From Pedobacter sp. KBW06 (GTDB lineage: Bacteria > Bacteroidota > Bacteroidia > Sphingobacteriales > Sphingobacteriaceae): a stretch of DNA of 64,000 bases. Where the stretch lies: NCBI RefSeq assembly GCF_003852525.1, contig NZ_QAJL01000006.1, forward strand, positions 249,501 through 313,500. Reading direction: 5' to 3'. Positions 36,152 to 44,769 of this stretch are shown here, in pieces. A program made the position numbers and the translations under genes. The notes beneath the pieces were generated by a model. The model was not told where the DNA came from and did no database searches. It was given only the letters and a program-made list of their open reading frames with translations. Positions within the stretch are counted from its first letter, which is position 1; each line of letters begins with the position of its first letter.

Positions 36152-38656
36152 TTATTGTCCGGGCTTCCATTCCAGGACCTTTACCGGACCTGGTTTGTTA
36201 TTGGCCCTGCCCTCTCCGTCGACCTGTTCCACGCGTTGCAGGAAAAGGTCGAGTCTTCCTTTGTTTTTCCATAATTCGGTATCATAAGCTGGCTCCCAGT
36301 CGCCCACCGTGCTTTGACTGAGGTCGGTAAGGGCCCAGTTATTTTGCTGCAGGTTCCGGCACCATGCCAGGGACACCTTATTCCCCCGTTCTATATCTCT
36401 GAAAATCAGGGCTGCATTTAAAAGGCCTTTGCTTTTCCAGGCGATGACCTGTGGCCTGGAGATCGGGATGCGTTTTGTGCCTGCGCCGCTTAGTGAAAAA
36501 TCGGTGCTGCGAAAGTCCAGTACATTTACCTGCCAGTTTTTACCATCGTGATAGACCAGGTGGTATTGTGGCGCCGCCGCTCCTTTGTCTTTCCAATATC
36601 CGGCAATATAGGGATTTCCGGCATCGTCGGCAAACATGGAAGTCTGATTGATCAGCTCCGATTTTTGAGGGATCATTGCTGCATATTCTGCATTTTTATG
36701 ATGGATTGGAAGTTGGTAAGCTAAGCCGGCGGCATTTTCCCAGCTTAGTCCCCCATCTTTAGACCGTGCATAACAAAGGTCATGGTTACTGCTCACATCC
36801 GGACTTTCACGCCATACCCAGGAAAGGTGTATCGTTCCCTGATCGTCTATTGCAGTTTGCCAATAGGCATTGCGTTTCCCTTCCCCATCAATCAGGTTAT
36901 CTTGTATCCGCTGCCATTTTTTTGTTGCGGGGTCGTAACTGTTGATCATCAGGTTTCCATTTCCTGATCCCCCATCCCGGTACATAAACAAGAGCGTTCC
37001 ATTGGCCAGTTTATAAAATTCAGGATAACTGACTTTGTTTTCTTTGGTACCCAGCATGGCTTCGGGTGTTCCCAAAGTTAAAGAACCGGCAGTAATGCTT
37101 TTGACGTAATTGAGCCCGTTGTTGTGCTGGCCCCATGCCACATGAAGGTAGCCTTTATCGTCCACCATAATGCTGATGGATTTATGTGCGTCTCCTGCAT
37201 CGGCTTTATAGGCAGTCCGCAAAACCTCCCATTCCTTTTTATGGATGTTGCGTTTGGCAAGCACCAGGTATTGGTCTGCATCATAGTAGGCCGCATATTG
37301 CGTATTTTTAAAGGTAACCAATGCGTTTTTCCGGAATACTACCGCGTTTACAGAGTTGTTGGCCCAGCCATTTTCGGCGATGGTACTGATGCGAATTGCG
37401 GATCGTTCTGGGGTATTGCCTGATTGATTCTGTGGTTTATCCAGTTGGTTATCCTGTTGTTTATCCAGGTACCGATACCATTCTGCACCTGCCAGTAAAA
37501 AAGCGCCCACTCCGAAATTGGCCGTAGAATTTGCATCTACGATCTGTCCGGGAATCGCTTTTTCCCCTATGGGCTGGATATAGCCAACACGGCTATCTTT
37601 CTGTAAGGCAACTTCCGACAAGTATTTCCAGCCTTTACCTGCGGCATTCAGGAATATTTTTTCTTTCAGGTACCCGTTATTAATGCCCCAGAGCAAGCCA
37701 TAGGTAAAAAAGGCCGTACCACTCGTTTCCGGCCCTGGTGCATGGTCTTTATCCAGCATACTTCTGGTCCAGTATCCCTCCTCCTGCTGACTTTTTAAAA
37801 TGGCCTTAGCTAGTTTTTTGTATTTGGAGACATATAAATTGTAATGCGGATCCTCTGCAGGCAAGTCCTTTAAGACCTTCGCCAGACCGGCAAAAACCCA
37901 ACCATTTCCCCTTGCCCAGAAATCCTTTTTATGATTTACGGTCTTGTGTCTGGGATATACATATTTCGCATCTCTGTAATACAAACCTGTTTTCTGATCG
38001 TACATGATGCGGTTCGCATATTCAAAATATTCGTGTAGTTTTTCCAGATAGCGTTTATCGCCGGTTGTTTTATACAACTTGGTCATTACCGGCATCACCA
38101 TATACAATCCATCCGCCCACCACCAGTAATCATTAGCCGCAGTGCTCATCTGGTATTCCATGACCTCTTTGGCCCTGGCTATTTTGTGTTTTTCGGGATG
38201 TAAGTGATAGAGATCGATGTAAGTCTGGAAACAGATTTGCCAGTCGCCGAAAAGTACGTAATCCTCCTTTTCTCCATATTGGTATTTCCAGTTCGGTTTA
38301 TCTGTAGATTTAGCGCCCATCCATTGGTTATAATTGGCCCAGCGTTCCGAATAACGTCTGTAATTTTCCCCGCCCGTAATGGCAAACAGCTCCATGTTTC
38401 CGGTATGGTAAGCCGCTTCGTCCCAGAACGCCCAAACTTCAGGTTTATGGTTGGCCTGCCAATGATCATTTACTTTTTTCAGGCTTTCCAGCAGGCTTGC
38501 TTTGTCTATATTTGGTTGCTCTTCTTGTTTTTGCAATCTTTTTTCCTGCGCTTTAGGCAACTGTTGCCCCTGTTGTTGTTGTTGTGACTGCTCCTGTGCA
38601 GAGAGCTGAAGTGCAAACACCATCAGCAATGAGGTGATGATGGGCTTTCTCATCAT
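36152..38656 (-). CDS. GH105-like hydrolase fused to a BNR_4-type propeller
   Basis: An 834-residue exported protein. After the signal peptide (to LQLSAQ) comes a Gln-rich linker, then a GH88/GH105 (alpha/alpha)6 domain (about 45-395) with YWWWADGLYMVMPVM, whose Asp matches the catalytic residue of unsaturated glucuronyl/rhamnogalacturonyl hydrolases, and DFWARGNGWVFAGLAKVL. A second Gln/Asn-rich linker (about 396-415, LDKQQDNQLDKPQNQ) leads to a seven-bladed BNR_4-like propeller (about 420-834) with HLSWVWRESPDVSSNHDLCY and ARSKDGGLSW. BNR_4 folds include GH145 and several polysaccharide lyase families. The start overlaps the GH43-GH43 stop as ATGA. The pairing suggests cleavage of rhamnose-capped glucuronate followed by removal of the uronic acid; the propeller activity is inference. 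Confidence 0.8.
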   Translation of the reverse strand: MMRKPIITSLLMVFALQLSAQEQSQQQQQGQQLPKAQEKRLQKQEEQPNIDKASLLESLKKVNDHWQANHKPEVWAFWDEAAYHTGNMELFAITGGENYRRYSERWANYNQWMGAKSTDKPNWKYQYGEKEDYVLFGDWQICFQTYIDLYHLHPEKHKIARAKEVMEYQMSTAANDYWWWADGLYMVMPVMTKLYKTTGDKRYLEKLHEYFEYANRIMYDQKTGLYYRDAKYVYPRHKTVNHKKDFWARGNGWVFAGLAKVLKDLPAEDPHYNLYVSKYKKLAKAILKSQQEEGYWTRSMLDKDHAPGPETSGTAFFTYGLLWGINNGYLKEKIFLNAAGKGWKYLSEVALQKDSRVGYIQPIGEKAIPGQIVDANSTANFGVGAFLLAGAEWYRYLDKQQDNQLDKPQNQSGNTPERSAIRISTIAENGWANNSVNAVVFRKNALVTFKNTQYAAYYDADQYLVLAKRNIHKKEWEVLRTAYKADAGDAHKSISIMVDDKGYLHVAWGQHNNGLNYVKSITAGSLTLGTPEAMLGTKENKVSYPEFYKLANGTLLFMYRDGGSGNGNLMINSYDPATKKWQRIQDNLIDGEGKRNAYWQTAIDDQGTIHLSWVWRESPDVSSNHDLCYARSKDGGLSWENAAGLAYQLPIHHKNAEYAAMIPQKSELINQTSMFADDAGNPYIAGYWKDKGAAAPQYHLVYHDGKNWQVNVLDFRSTDFSLSGAGTKRIPISRPQVIAWKSKGLLNAALIFRDIERGNKVSLAWCRNLQQNNWALTDLSQSTVGDWEPAYDTELWKNKGRLDLFLQRVEQVDGEGRANNKPGPVKVLEWKPGQ

Positions 38657-40809
38657 TTCACCAGGTAAATGCCTTTCAATGTGGGCTGTACTACCTTTAT
38701 ATTTCCATGGGCATCGAACTCCAGTTTATCTATGCACACTTCGCGGTGATAACCTGCAGACTGTCCCATTTCCAATCCATGCGGACGCGTGAAGCGATGG
38801 TAAACCATATACCATTCGTCTTTTCCCGGCACCTGGATCACCGAATTGTGCCCCGTTGCATAAATCCCCTGGTTTACATCTTTAGAAAGGATCAGGTTGT
38901 TTTCAGGCAGGTTGATCTTGCCCGTTGGTGAATCAGAAACCCCGTACCTTACCCCATAGTCTGCATCTCTGGTATCGTTCTGAGACCATAAAAAATAGTA
39001 TTTCCCCTTCCGGTAAAACACTTCAGACCCTTCTCTGTAGGTGTCATCAGGAGTGATCACTTTAACTGAGGAGGAATCTATGGAGATCATGTCATCATTT
39101 AATAACGCCACGGCCATATAGCCATTCCCCCAATACAAATAGCTTTTACCGCTCTCAGGGTCTGTAAAAACATCAGGGTCTATTTCCTGTCCGCCTTTAA
39201 CGCCCTTAGGTTTTCCTGCAATGAGTGCTTTTCCGCTATCTTTAAAAGGGCCGGAAGGATCGTCCGCTACTGCAACTCCTATTTTCTGTGCGGCAGTAAA
39301 ATAGTAATAGTATTTATAGCTGCCATTGACCTTCTTTTCGGTGATCGTTGGTGCCCAGGCATTTTTCTTTGCCCAGCTCACATCCCTGGGCAGATCCAGA
39401 ATGACACCTTCATCTTTCCAGTCTGCCAGGTTTTGTGAGGAGAATGTTTTGAAATACGTTCCGGCCCAATCTGTAAAACCATCGCTGGTAGGATACAAAT
39501 GGTATTTTCCGGTTTTATGGGAATACAGGATCTCCGGATCCGCATAATAGCCATTCAGGACCGGATTCAGGTCTGCCGAAGCAGTCAGTTCATAGACTTT
39601 GGGCTTGGTTCCGGGGAAGCTGACCTTTAACTTCACAGGGCCTTTGGTAAAATCATAAGGCGCTTTGGGGCTGATGTCCATGCCTGGAAAAATGACGAAA
39701 CCCGGATCAAATGATTTAAGGGAAATGCCTTGTTTTACCGGTAAATAAAGTGTTGAATTCGTCGTATCCAGCACCACATTGTTTTTTTTAATTGCGGCAG
39801 ACTGGAAAGAACTCAACAGGTTTTCAGGGCTATACCATTTTTTTAGTAATGCAGTTGTTTCCTGCGTAGTAATGGGCAGCACGGTACCATGACGGGGATG
39901 AAAATTCATCTTTACCTCATGATCCACCACGGTAAATTGCTTCAGATCTTTTGTCTTGGTAAACTGGTACCGGCCTTTGGTATATACATCGTACATCAGG
40001 ATATAACCTTCCCCGTTATTGAGCTTGAATACTCCCGCACCTTCTACCGGATCTTTTGTCTGCTGCACATTGCCTTCACGCAGGACATAACCTTCTTTTA
40101 ACTGATCAGAAACGGCAACGCGAATGCCCAGTCCTTCTCCTTCTGTTTTAAAGAACAAATGGTATTTTCCCTGGTCAAAGATGATGTCGCCATCAATGCA
40201 GGCACCATTCGTTGGGCTAAAAAACAGTTGTTTGGGTTCAGTTTCCAGATCTGTAAAATCTTTATTTGCATAGGCCCAATAGATCTTATCCGGATCTTTG
40301 CCATGTTTCATCGACCAATAAACCATGTATTTACCCGCTTTCTGATCATAAATCGTTTGAGGTGCCCATACCCTTAACAGGTTTTCCTGCCCCGGAAAGC
40401 GTGTCCGGATATTGACGATGCTTGAAGTCCAGTTGATCAGATCGGTAGATTTCAGCAAAACCATCGCCCGGTTTGAGTCCCAGCCTTTGGCGGAGACCAT
40501 ATCGGTAACCACCATATAGAAAGTTTTACCATCCGCTCCGCGTAAAATGTGCGGATCGCGTACGCCTCCTGTAGAACTGATTGCCGCAGCACTGATCACC
40601 GGCTGATCGTTATTCAGCGCCCTGTAGGTATAGCCGTCAGTGCTGATGGCAAAACGGATGGACTCTTCCAGGCCGGTATTGCCGGTGAAATAGGTAAAAA
40701 GATAGGCTGTATTTTTTTGTTTCTGGGCCAGTGCAGGTAAAACTGTCAGCGCAAGAATGATACCGCTCAGCAGTAATCTGGTATAGTAAAAGTTGAGTTT
40801 TATATTCAT
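38653..40809 (-). CDS. Tandem GH43-GH43 glycoside hydrolase
   Basis: A 718-residue exported protein with two five-bladed GH43 domains. Domain one (about 30-330) has a complete acidic triad: Asp in GGVRDPHIL, Asp in CIDGDIIF and Glu in VEGAGVFKL. Domain two (about 420-715) has Asp in YYADPEILY, Asp in QEIDPDVFTD and Glu in YREGSEVFY. Between them lies a small beta-domain (about 340-415). Both domains look catalytic, so a bifunctional alpha-L-arabinofuranosidase/xylosidase or galactanase-type enzyme is possible; subfamilies are not assignable by eye. It lies 39 bp after GH51 and overlaps the next gene by 4 bp, indicating one operon. Confidence 0.85.
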   Translation of the reverse strand: MNIKLNFYYTRLLLSGIILALTVLPALAQKQKNTAYLFTYFTGNTGLEESIRFAISTDGYTYRALNNDQPVISAAAISSTGGVRDPHILRGADGKTFYMVVTDMVSAKGWDSNRAMVLLKSTDLINWTSSIVNIRTRFPGQENLLRVWAPQTIYDQKAGKYMVYWSMKHGKDPDKIYWAYANKDFTDLETEPKQLFFSPTNGACIDGDIIFDQGKYHLFFKTEGEGLGIRVAVSDQLKEGYVLREGNVQQTKDPVEGAGVFKLNNGEGYILMYDVYTKGRYQFTKTKDLKQFTVVDHEVKMNFHPRHGTVLPITTQETTALLKKWYSPENLLSSFQSAAIKKNNVVLDTTNSTLYLPVKQGISLKSFDPGFVIFPGMDISPKAPYDFTKGPVKLKVSFPGTKPKVYELTASADLNPVLNGYYADPEILYSHKTGKYHLYPTSDGFTDWAGTYFKTFSSQNLADWKDEGVILDLPRDVSWAKKNAWAPTITEKKVNGSYKYYYYFTAAQKIGVAVADDPSGPFKDSGKALIAGKPKGVKGGQEIDPDVFTDPESGKSYLYWGNGYMAVALLNDDMISIDSSSVKVITPDDTYREGSEVFYRKGKYYFLWSQNDTRDADYGVRYGVSDSPTGKINLPENNLILSKDVNQGIYATGHNSVIQVPGKDEWYMVYHRFTRPHGLEMGQSAGYHREVCIDKLEFDAHGNIKVVQPTLKGIYLVK

Positions 40810-40848
40810 TATGGTTCATTTATCCGCTATCCTCGATTTGTTGCGCCC

Positions 40849-42831
40849 TTATTTGTAGCTCACTTTAAGCATTACAAAAGAACTGGCCGGCATTTTTACG
40901 ACTGCATTTTTCCCCCTTAACTTCAGCGATGAGACTACCGGAGTAATGTTTGAAGGTTTTTCCATGGAATTCTGTTCGGTAAGCGCTGCCTTAACTGTGG
41001 TCAGGTTTCCCTGCGCAGCCAATTTCTTTATTCCTTCGAAAGTGACCTGTTTGGTTCTTTCTGTGGTATTGGTATTGACCAGTTTAACGATAACCTCTTT
41101 TTTAATGCTGTCGACCACTGCAGAAACGTATAGCCCATCCTGACCGGAAAGTGATTTACCATCCGCTAAGGCGGGTGAAACCTGAGTGCCTTTATTGGTA
41201 GAAAAGAGTTTCTGAACATGGTAATTGGGAGTCCCGTAAATATTCATGTTATCCACCCAAATCAGGTCCGGAGCCCATTGCCAGCCCTCTGTATTTGCAA
41301 ACAAAGGCGCATAAGATGCCATGTTTACCACTGCTGCATTGCGTTCCAGTCCGGTCATGAAAGCGGCTTCAGCAAGTGCTGCCTCCCAAATGTTTCTGTT
41401 GCTTCCTGTCGCGTCTCCTTTGATGTGCGCCGCATATTCTCCTGCAAAAATCTTTGCGCCCTGACGATCGTAATTGTCATAACGCGCTGCATTTTTAAGG
41501 AACCATTCCGGGGAACGGTAGTAGTGTTCATCTATAATGTCTGCTTTCATCCCACGCAGTTCTTTATCCAGGTAACGGAACTCGTCGTTATCAGGACCAG
41601 TTCCTGAACTGAAGATCAGGTTCATCTTTGGATATTTTGCTTTAATGGCCTGTTGAAACGCTTTCGCACGTTCGATATACTGAGGGCCCCAGTTCTCATT
41701 ACCTACGCCTAAGTATTTCATATGAAACGGTTCTGCATGGCCCATCGATACCCGCACCTTTCCCCATTCAGAATCCGCATCGCCATTGGCAAACTCGATC
41801 AGGTCCAGGGCATCCTGGATATAAGGATCCAGCTGGTCCAAAGCAACCACCTCAGCGGTATTAAACTGACAGGCCATGCCGCAGTTCAGGATCGGCAACG
41901 CTTCCGCACCAATGTCTTCCGCCAATTGAAAGTACTCAAAGAATCCAAGCCCGAAGGTTTGAAAATAATCAGGGGACGGACGATGGTTAAACTCCACATT
42001 CCAGCGGTTCATGATCAATTGACGTTCTTCTATAGGTCCAATTGTTTTTTTCCATTGGTACCTGTTGGCCAGGTCAATTCCTTCAACGATACAACCGCCC
42101 GGAAAACGGATAAAGCCTGGTTTCATATCGGCCAGCATCTGGATCATATCCCTGCGCATGCCCTTTTTACGGCCTTTCCAGGTATCTGCAGGAAATAAGG
42201 AGATCATGTCCATATCCAGCACGCCATTTCCTTCAAACCAGATGTTCATTTTTGCTTTCGCTGCTGTGGCATCTGCGGTAAAGCTCAGCTCCTGGCTTTT
42301 CCATTCGCCTGAAGCGTCGATGGGTTTCATTGATCCCGATGCCAATACTTTATTCTCTTCATCCAGCAGTTCCACATGTAAAGTGATGCCAGGCGTTATT
42401 TGTCTGTACAACAGCGAAAAATCATACTTCAGACCTTTTTTCACCCCCATCCCTCCTTTGAAACCTTCATTGCTGATCCCTGCTTCCCCTTTTGCAGCAC
42501 CTTTGATGGTCGCCCTCAGGTACCTTGGATTTGCCAGGTTTGCACCCTTTCTGTTCTGTACGAGCAAGTCGCCCTCCCCGATCTTTTTTCCTTTTACAGA
42601 CCAGCCCATTAGTGGTTTCAGAAATTCAAACGAGCGGTTCTTTACCATTTCGGCATAGATACCGCCGTCTGCCCCCATATTGATGTCTTCAAAAAACACG
42701 CCCCACATTTCAGGTGATACTTTCCCTTCGGATTTTGCGGCATTGACCACAATAACTTCCGGTTGCTGTGCTGCTGCACTAAAAAATGTCCCGGCCAAAA
42801 GCAGGGCGATTAAGTTGCTTTTATATTTCAT
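40849..42831 (-). CDS. GH51 alpha-L-arabinofuranosidase
   Basis: A 660-residue exported enzyme (signal peptide ending FFSAAAQ). An N-terminal beta-sandwich resembling CBM4_9 (about 75-215) interrupts the GH51 start motif SPEMWGVFFEDINMGADGG, an arrangement known in the family. The barrel contains FIRFPGGCIVEGIDLANRYQ, acid/base Glu379 in GVGNENWGP and nucleophile Glu465 in IFAGEYAAH. A C-terminal beta-domain completes it. It removes alpha-L-arabinofuranosyl side groups, in the periplasm or at the surface. It is intact, unlike the relic at 284-926, and is of a different subtype (longer, with the inserted sandwich). It starts 1 bp before the GH43 stop. Confidence 0.93.
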   Translation of the reverse strand: MKYKSNLIALLLAGTFFSAAAQQPEVIVVNAAKSEGKVSPEMWGVFFEDINMGADGGIYAEMVKNRSFEFLKPLMGWSVKGKKIGEGDLLVQNRKGANLANPRYLRATIKGAAKGEAGISNEGFKGGMGVKKGLKYDFSLLYRQITPGITLHVELLDEENKVLASGSMKPIDASGEWKSQELSFTADATAAKAKMNIWFEGNGVLDMDMISLFPADTWKGRKKGMRRDMIQMLADMKPGFIRFPGGCIVEGIDLANRYQWKKTIGPIEERQLIMNRWNVEFNHRPSPDYFQTFGLGFFEYFQLAEDIGAEALPILNCGMACQFNTAEVVALDQLDPYIQDALDLIEFANGDADSEWGKVRVSMGHAEPFHMKYLGVGNENWGPQYIERAKAFQQAIKAKYPKMNLIFSSGTGPDNDEFRYLDKELRGMKADIIDEHYYRSPEWFLKNAARYDNYDRQGAKIFAGEYAAHIKGDATGSNRNIWEAALAEAAFMTGLERNAAVVNMASYAPLFANTEGWQWAPDLIWVDNMNIYGTPNYHVQKLFSTNKGTQVSPALADGKSLSGQDGLYVSAVVDSIKKEVIVKLVNTNTTERTKQVTFEGIKKLAAQGNLTTVKAALTEQNSMEKPSNITPVVSSLKLRGKNAVVKMPASSFVMLKVSYK

Positions 42832-42832
42832 A

Positions 42833-43792
42833 TTATTTTATGCCTTCAGTAGTCATGATGATTTTTTTCATACTCCCATCTTTACTATAGTATAGTCTGT
42901 CGATGCAAACGGAACGCCTGTAACTGCCTCCATTGGGATTAATAGCGCCATTGTGGTAAATGAAATAATCTTTTCCTTTAAACTGGATAATGGATTGGTG
43001 GTTTGTATTGGAATTGCCGGCGATTTCGTTTAAAATGCCTTTGTAAACCCATGGCCCATTGATGTTTTTACTCATGGAATAGGCAATTTTTTCCGGAAAT
43101 TCTACTGCATAGGAAAGGTAGTACCAGTCTTTGCGTTTATGGATCCAGGGTGCTTCCGTGAATTTTGGCAAACCCTGAATCGTATGAACAGGGCCATCAA
43201 ATTCCAGCATATTTTCTTTTAGTTTTGCATAATAGCAGGCGGTATTTCCCCAGAAAAGGTAGGCTTGTCCGTCGTCATCAATGAATACGGAAGGATCAAT
43301 GTCATCCCAGGTGATTTTGGTGGAAGTGGTCATTTCGTTGGTGACCAGTGCTTTACCAATCGCATCTTTAAAGGGGCCAAGGGGATGACCGGCCACTGCA
43401 ATACCGATCGCTTTTCCTCCGTTCTGGTGCTCTACCGCAACATACCAGTAAAATTTGCCTTTACGTTCTATGACCTGTGAGGCCCAGGCATCCCCTTTTG
43501 CCCATTGAAAAGCTTTTACGTTCAACGGAGAAGGATGCGCTTTCCAGTTGCGCATATCTGCCGAGGAATAGACCAGCCATTCTTTCATTTCATAGTAATT
43601 TTTCGAATCCGGCGCTTCATCATGGCCGGCGTACAGGTAAACACTGTCTTTATAGACCATTGCCGCGGGGTCTGCGGTAAACTTATCGGTTACAATTGGG
43701 TTGCCGTCTTTTTTAATCACCTGAGCATTTGAAAAATCAGGAGCAAGAATTGCTAAAATCAGCAGAGCTGGCTGGTACTTTAAAAAATTCAT
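42833..43792 (-). CDS. GH43 single-domain glycoside hydrolase
   Basis: A 319-residue exported enzyme (signal peptide ending DFSNAQ). The GH43 triad is visible: Asp in FTADPAAMVY, Asp in DDIDPSVFIDD and Glu in KFTEAPWIHKR, with GQAYLFWGN between. The resemblance is to alpha-L-arabinofuranosidase/beta-xylosidase members acting on arabinan or arabinogalactan. It is the first gene of the GH43-GH51-GH43/GH43-GH105 operon, and its promoter is combined with that of araR across an AraR palindrome, so it should be induced by L-arabinose. An ACCAACGAACC leader precedes the ATG. Confidence 0.87.
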   Translation of the reverse strand: MNFLKYQPALLILAILAPDFSNAQVIKKDGNPIVTDKFTADPAAMVYKDSVYLYAGHDEAPDSKNYYEMKEWLVYSSADMRNWKAHPSPLNVKAFQWAKGDAWASQVIERKGKFYWYVAVEHQNGGKAIGIAVAGHPLGPFKDAIGKALVTNEMTTSTKITWDDIDPSVFIDDDGQAYLFWGNTACYYAKLKENMLEFDGPVHTIQGLPKFTEAPWIHKRKDWYYLSYAVEFPEKIAYSMSKNINGPWVYKGILNEIAGNSNTNHQSIIQFKGKDYFIYHNGAINPNGGSYRRSVCIDRLYYSKDGSMKKIIMTTEGIK

Positions 43793-43826
43793 ACTTGGTT
43801 CTGGTTCGTTGGTTACCGGATTGCCT

Positions 43827-43867
43827 GATGGCCTGGTTGTGTTCCATAAAGGACCTGCCAGGCCATC
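43827..43867 (-). promoter_or_regulatory. Leader hairpin of the GH43-GH51 operon
   Basis: Perfect 10-bp inverted repeat GATGGCCTGG (43827-43836) and CCAGGCCATC (43858-43867) with a 21-base loop. It lies between the predicted -7 box (43888-43881) and the GH43 start, so it would form near the 5' end of the transcript and could stabilise it. It lacks a T-run and is not a terminator. Confidence 0.55.
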
Positions 43868-43880
43868 ATCCCCAGCCCGG

Positions 43881-43939
43881 CTAATGTATGAATTAATATA
43901 TTAAACGTCAAATCAACGATTATTATTTTTGTAGCTTTG
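43881..43939. promoter_or_regulatory. AraR operator with divergent araR and GH43 promoters
   Basis: The palindrome ATTAAACGT (43900-43908), spacer CAAATCA, ACGATTATT (43916-43924) sits between two -7 boxes: TAGCTTTG on the plus strand (43932-43939, full consensus) for araR, and TACATTAG on the minus strand (43888-43881) for the GH43 operon. Bound protein would cover the -33 regions of both, fitting repression that is relieved by arabinose. Confidence 0.7.
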
Positions 43940-43982
43940 CCTTAAATTTTTATAAATTGCTTCTGCTAAATATAACTACTCT

Positions 43983-44693
43983 ATGATTACCTATACTGAA
44001 CAGACGCGCGTTCTGGTTGCAGTCGACTGCATCATCTTTGGCTTTGACGGCGAACAATTGAAAATATTACTTATCAAAAGAGGCTTTGAACCGGCAAAAG
44101 ACCAATGGAGCCTGATGGGTGGTTTTGTGCAAGCCAATGAAAACTTATATGGCGCAGCGGAGCGCATTCTCTACCAACTGACCGGGCTTAAAGATTTATA
44201 CCTGGAGCAGCTAAAGGCTTACGGAAATCCGGATAGAGATCCGATAGAGCGTACCATTTCTGTTGCTTATTTTGCATTGATAGACATCAATAAGTACAAA
44301 ACACAGATCAGTGACCGCTATCATGCGGAATGGTTCCTGATCAACGATGCTCCTTCACTCATCTTTGATCACGATACTATGGTCGAAGAAGCTAAAAAAA
44401 GAATTCGTTATAAAGCAGCCCTGCACCCTATTCTGTTTGAATTGCTGCCAAAAAAATTCACCATTCCTCAATTGCAGAACCTTTACGAACAGGTATACAA
44501 TACGAAAATTGACAACCGGAATTTCATCCGCAAAGTCAATTCTACAGACCTGCTCATCAAACTCACTGAAAAAGATAAATCCAGTTCCAAACGGGGCGCT
44601 TTTTATTTTACACTTGATAAAAATAAATACAAAGCCAAGTTCCAGTCCTTCTTAAATTTCATCCCTAATCCCGAGCATCTGATCAGTATGTAA
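43983..44693 (+). CDS. araR: Nudix-type arabinose-responsive transcriptional regulator (AraR-like)
   Basis: A 236-residue cytoplasmic protein. Residues about 8-145 are a Nudix fold (VAVDCIIFGFDGEQLKILLI, DQWSLMGGFVQANENLYGAA) whose Nudix box lacks the usual REExxEE catalytic acids, as expected of a ligand sensor. Residues about 150-230 form a winged helix (FTIPQLQNLYEQVYNTKIDN, FIRKVNSTDLLIKL), the NrtR-type DNA-binding domain. In Bacteroides a protein of this architecture (BtAraR) represses arabinose genes and binds L-arabinose. Here it sits next to araBDA and shares a divergent promoter with GH43; five palindromes of one type in the window are its candidate sites. Confidence 0.88.
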   Translation: MITYTEQTRVLVAVDCIIFGFDGEQLKILLIKRGFEPAKDQWSLMGGFVQANENLYGAAERILYQLTGLKDLYLEQLKAYGNPDRDPIERTISVAYFALIDINKYKTQISDRYHAEWFLINDAPSLIFDHDTMVEEAKKRIRYKAALHPILFELLPKKFTIPQLQNLYEQVYNTKIDNRNFIRKVNSTDLLIKLTEKDKSSSKRGAFYFTLDKNKYKAKFQSFLNFIPNPEHLISM

Positions 44694-44741
44694 TCCGGCA
44701 GATCTGAAAGAAATTTCATAATAATTTTCATTTGTCAAAAA

Positions 44742-44766
44742 AATAAACGTTAATTAGACGTTTATT
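44742..44766 (+). promoter_or_regulatory. AraR operator of the araB operon
   Basis: Perfect 9-bp inverted repeat AATAAACGT and ACGTTTATT with the 7-bp spacer TAATTAG, ending 3 bp before the araB ATG at 44770. A TTTG at 44731-44734 is a possible -33 element, which would place the -7 box and start point within the operator. Binding would block initiation directly. Confidence 0.75.
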
Positions 44767-44769
44767 GTA

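Noticed and set aside
38500..38590. CAA/GTT trinucleotide run in the GH105-BNR gene as a phase-variation tract
   Set aside because: The unit is three bases and short, so slippage would only change the Gln count after the signal peptide and not the frame.
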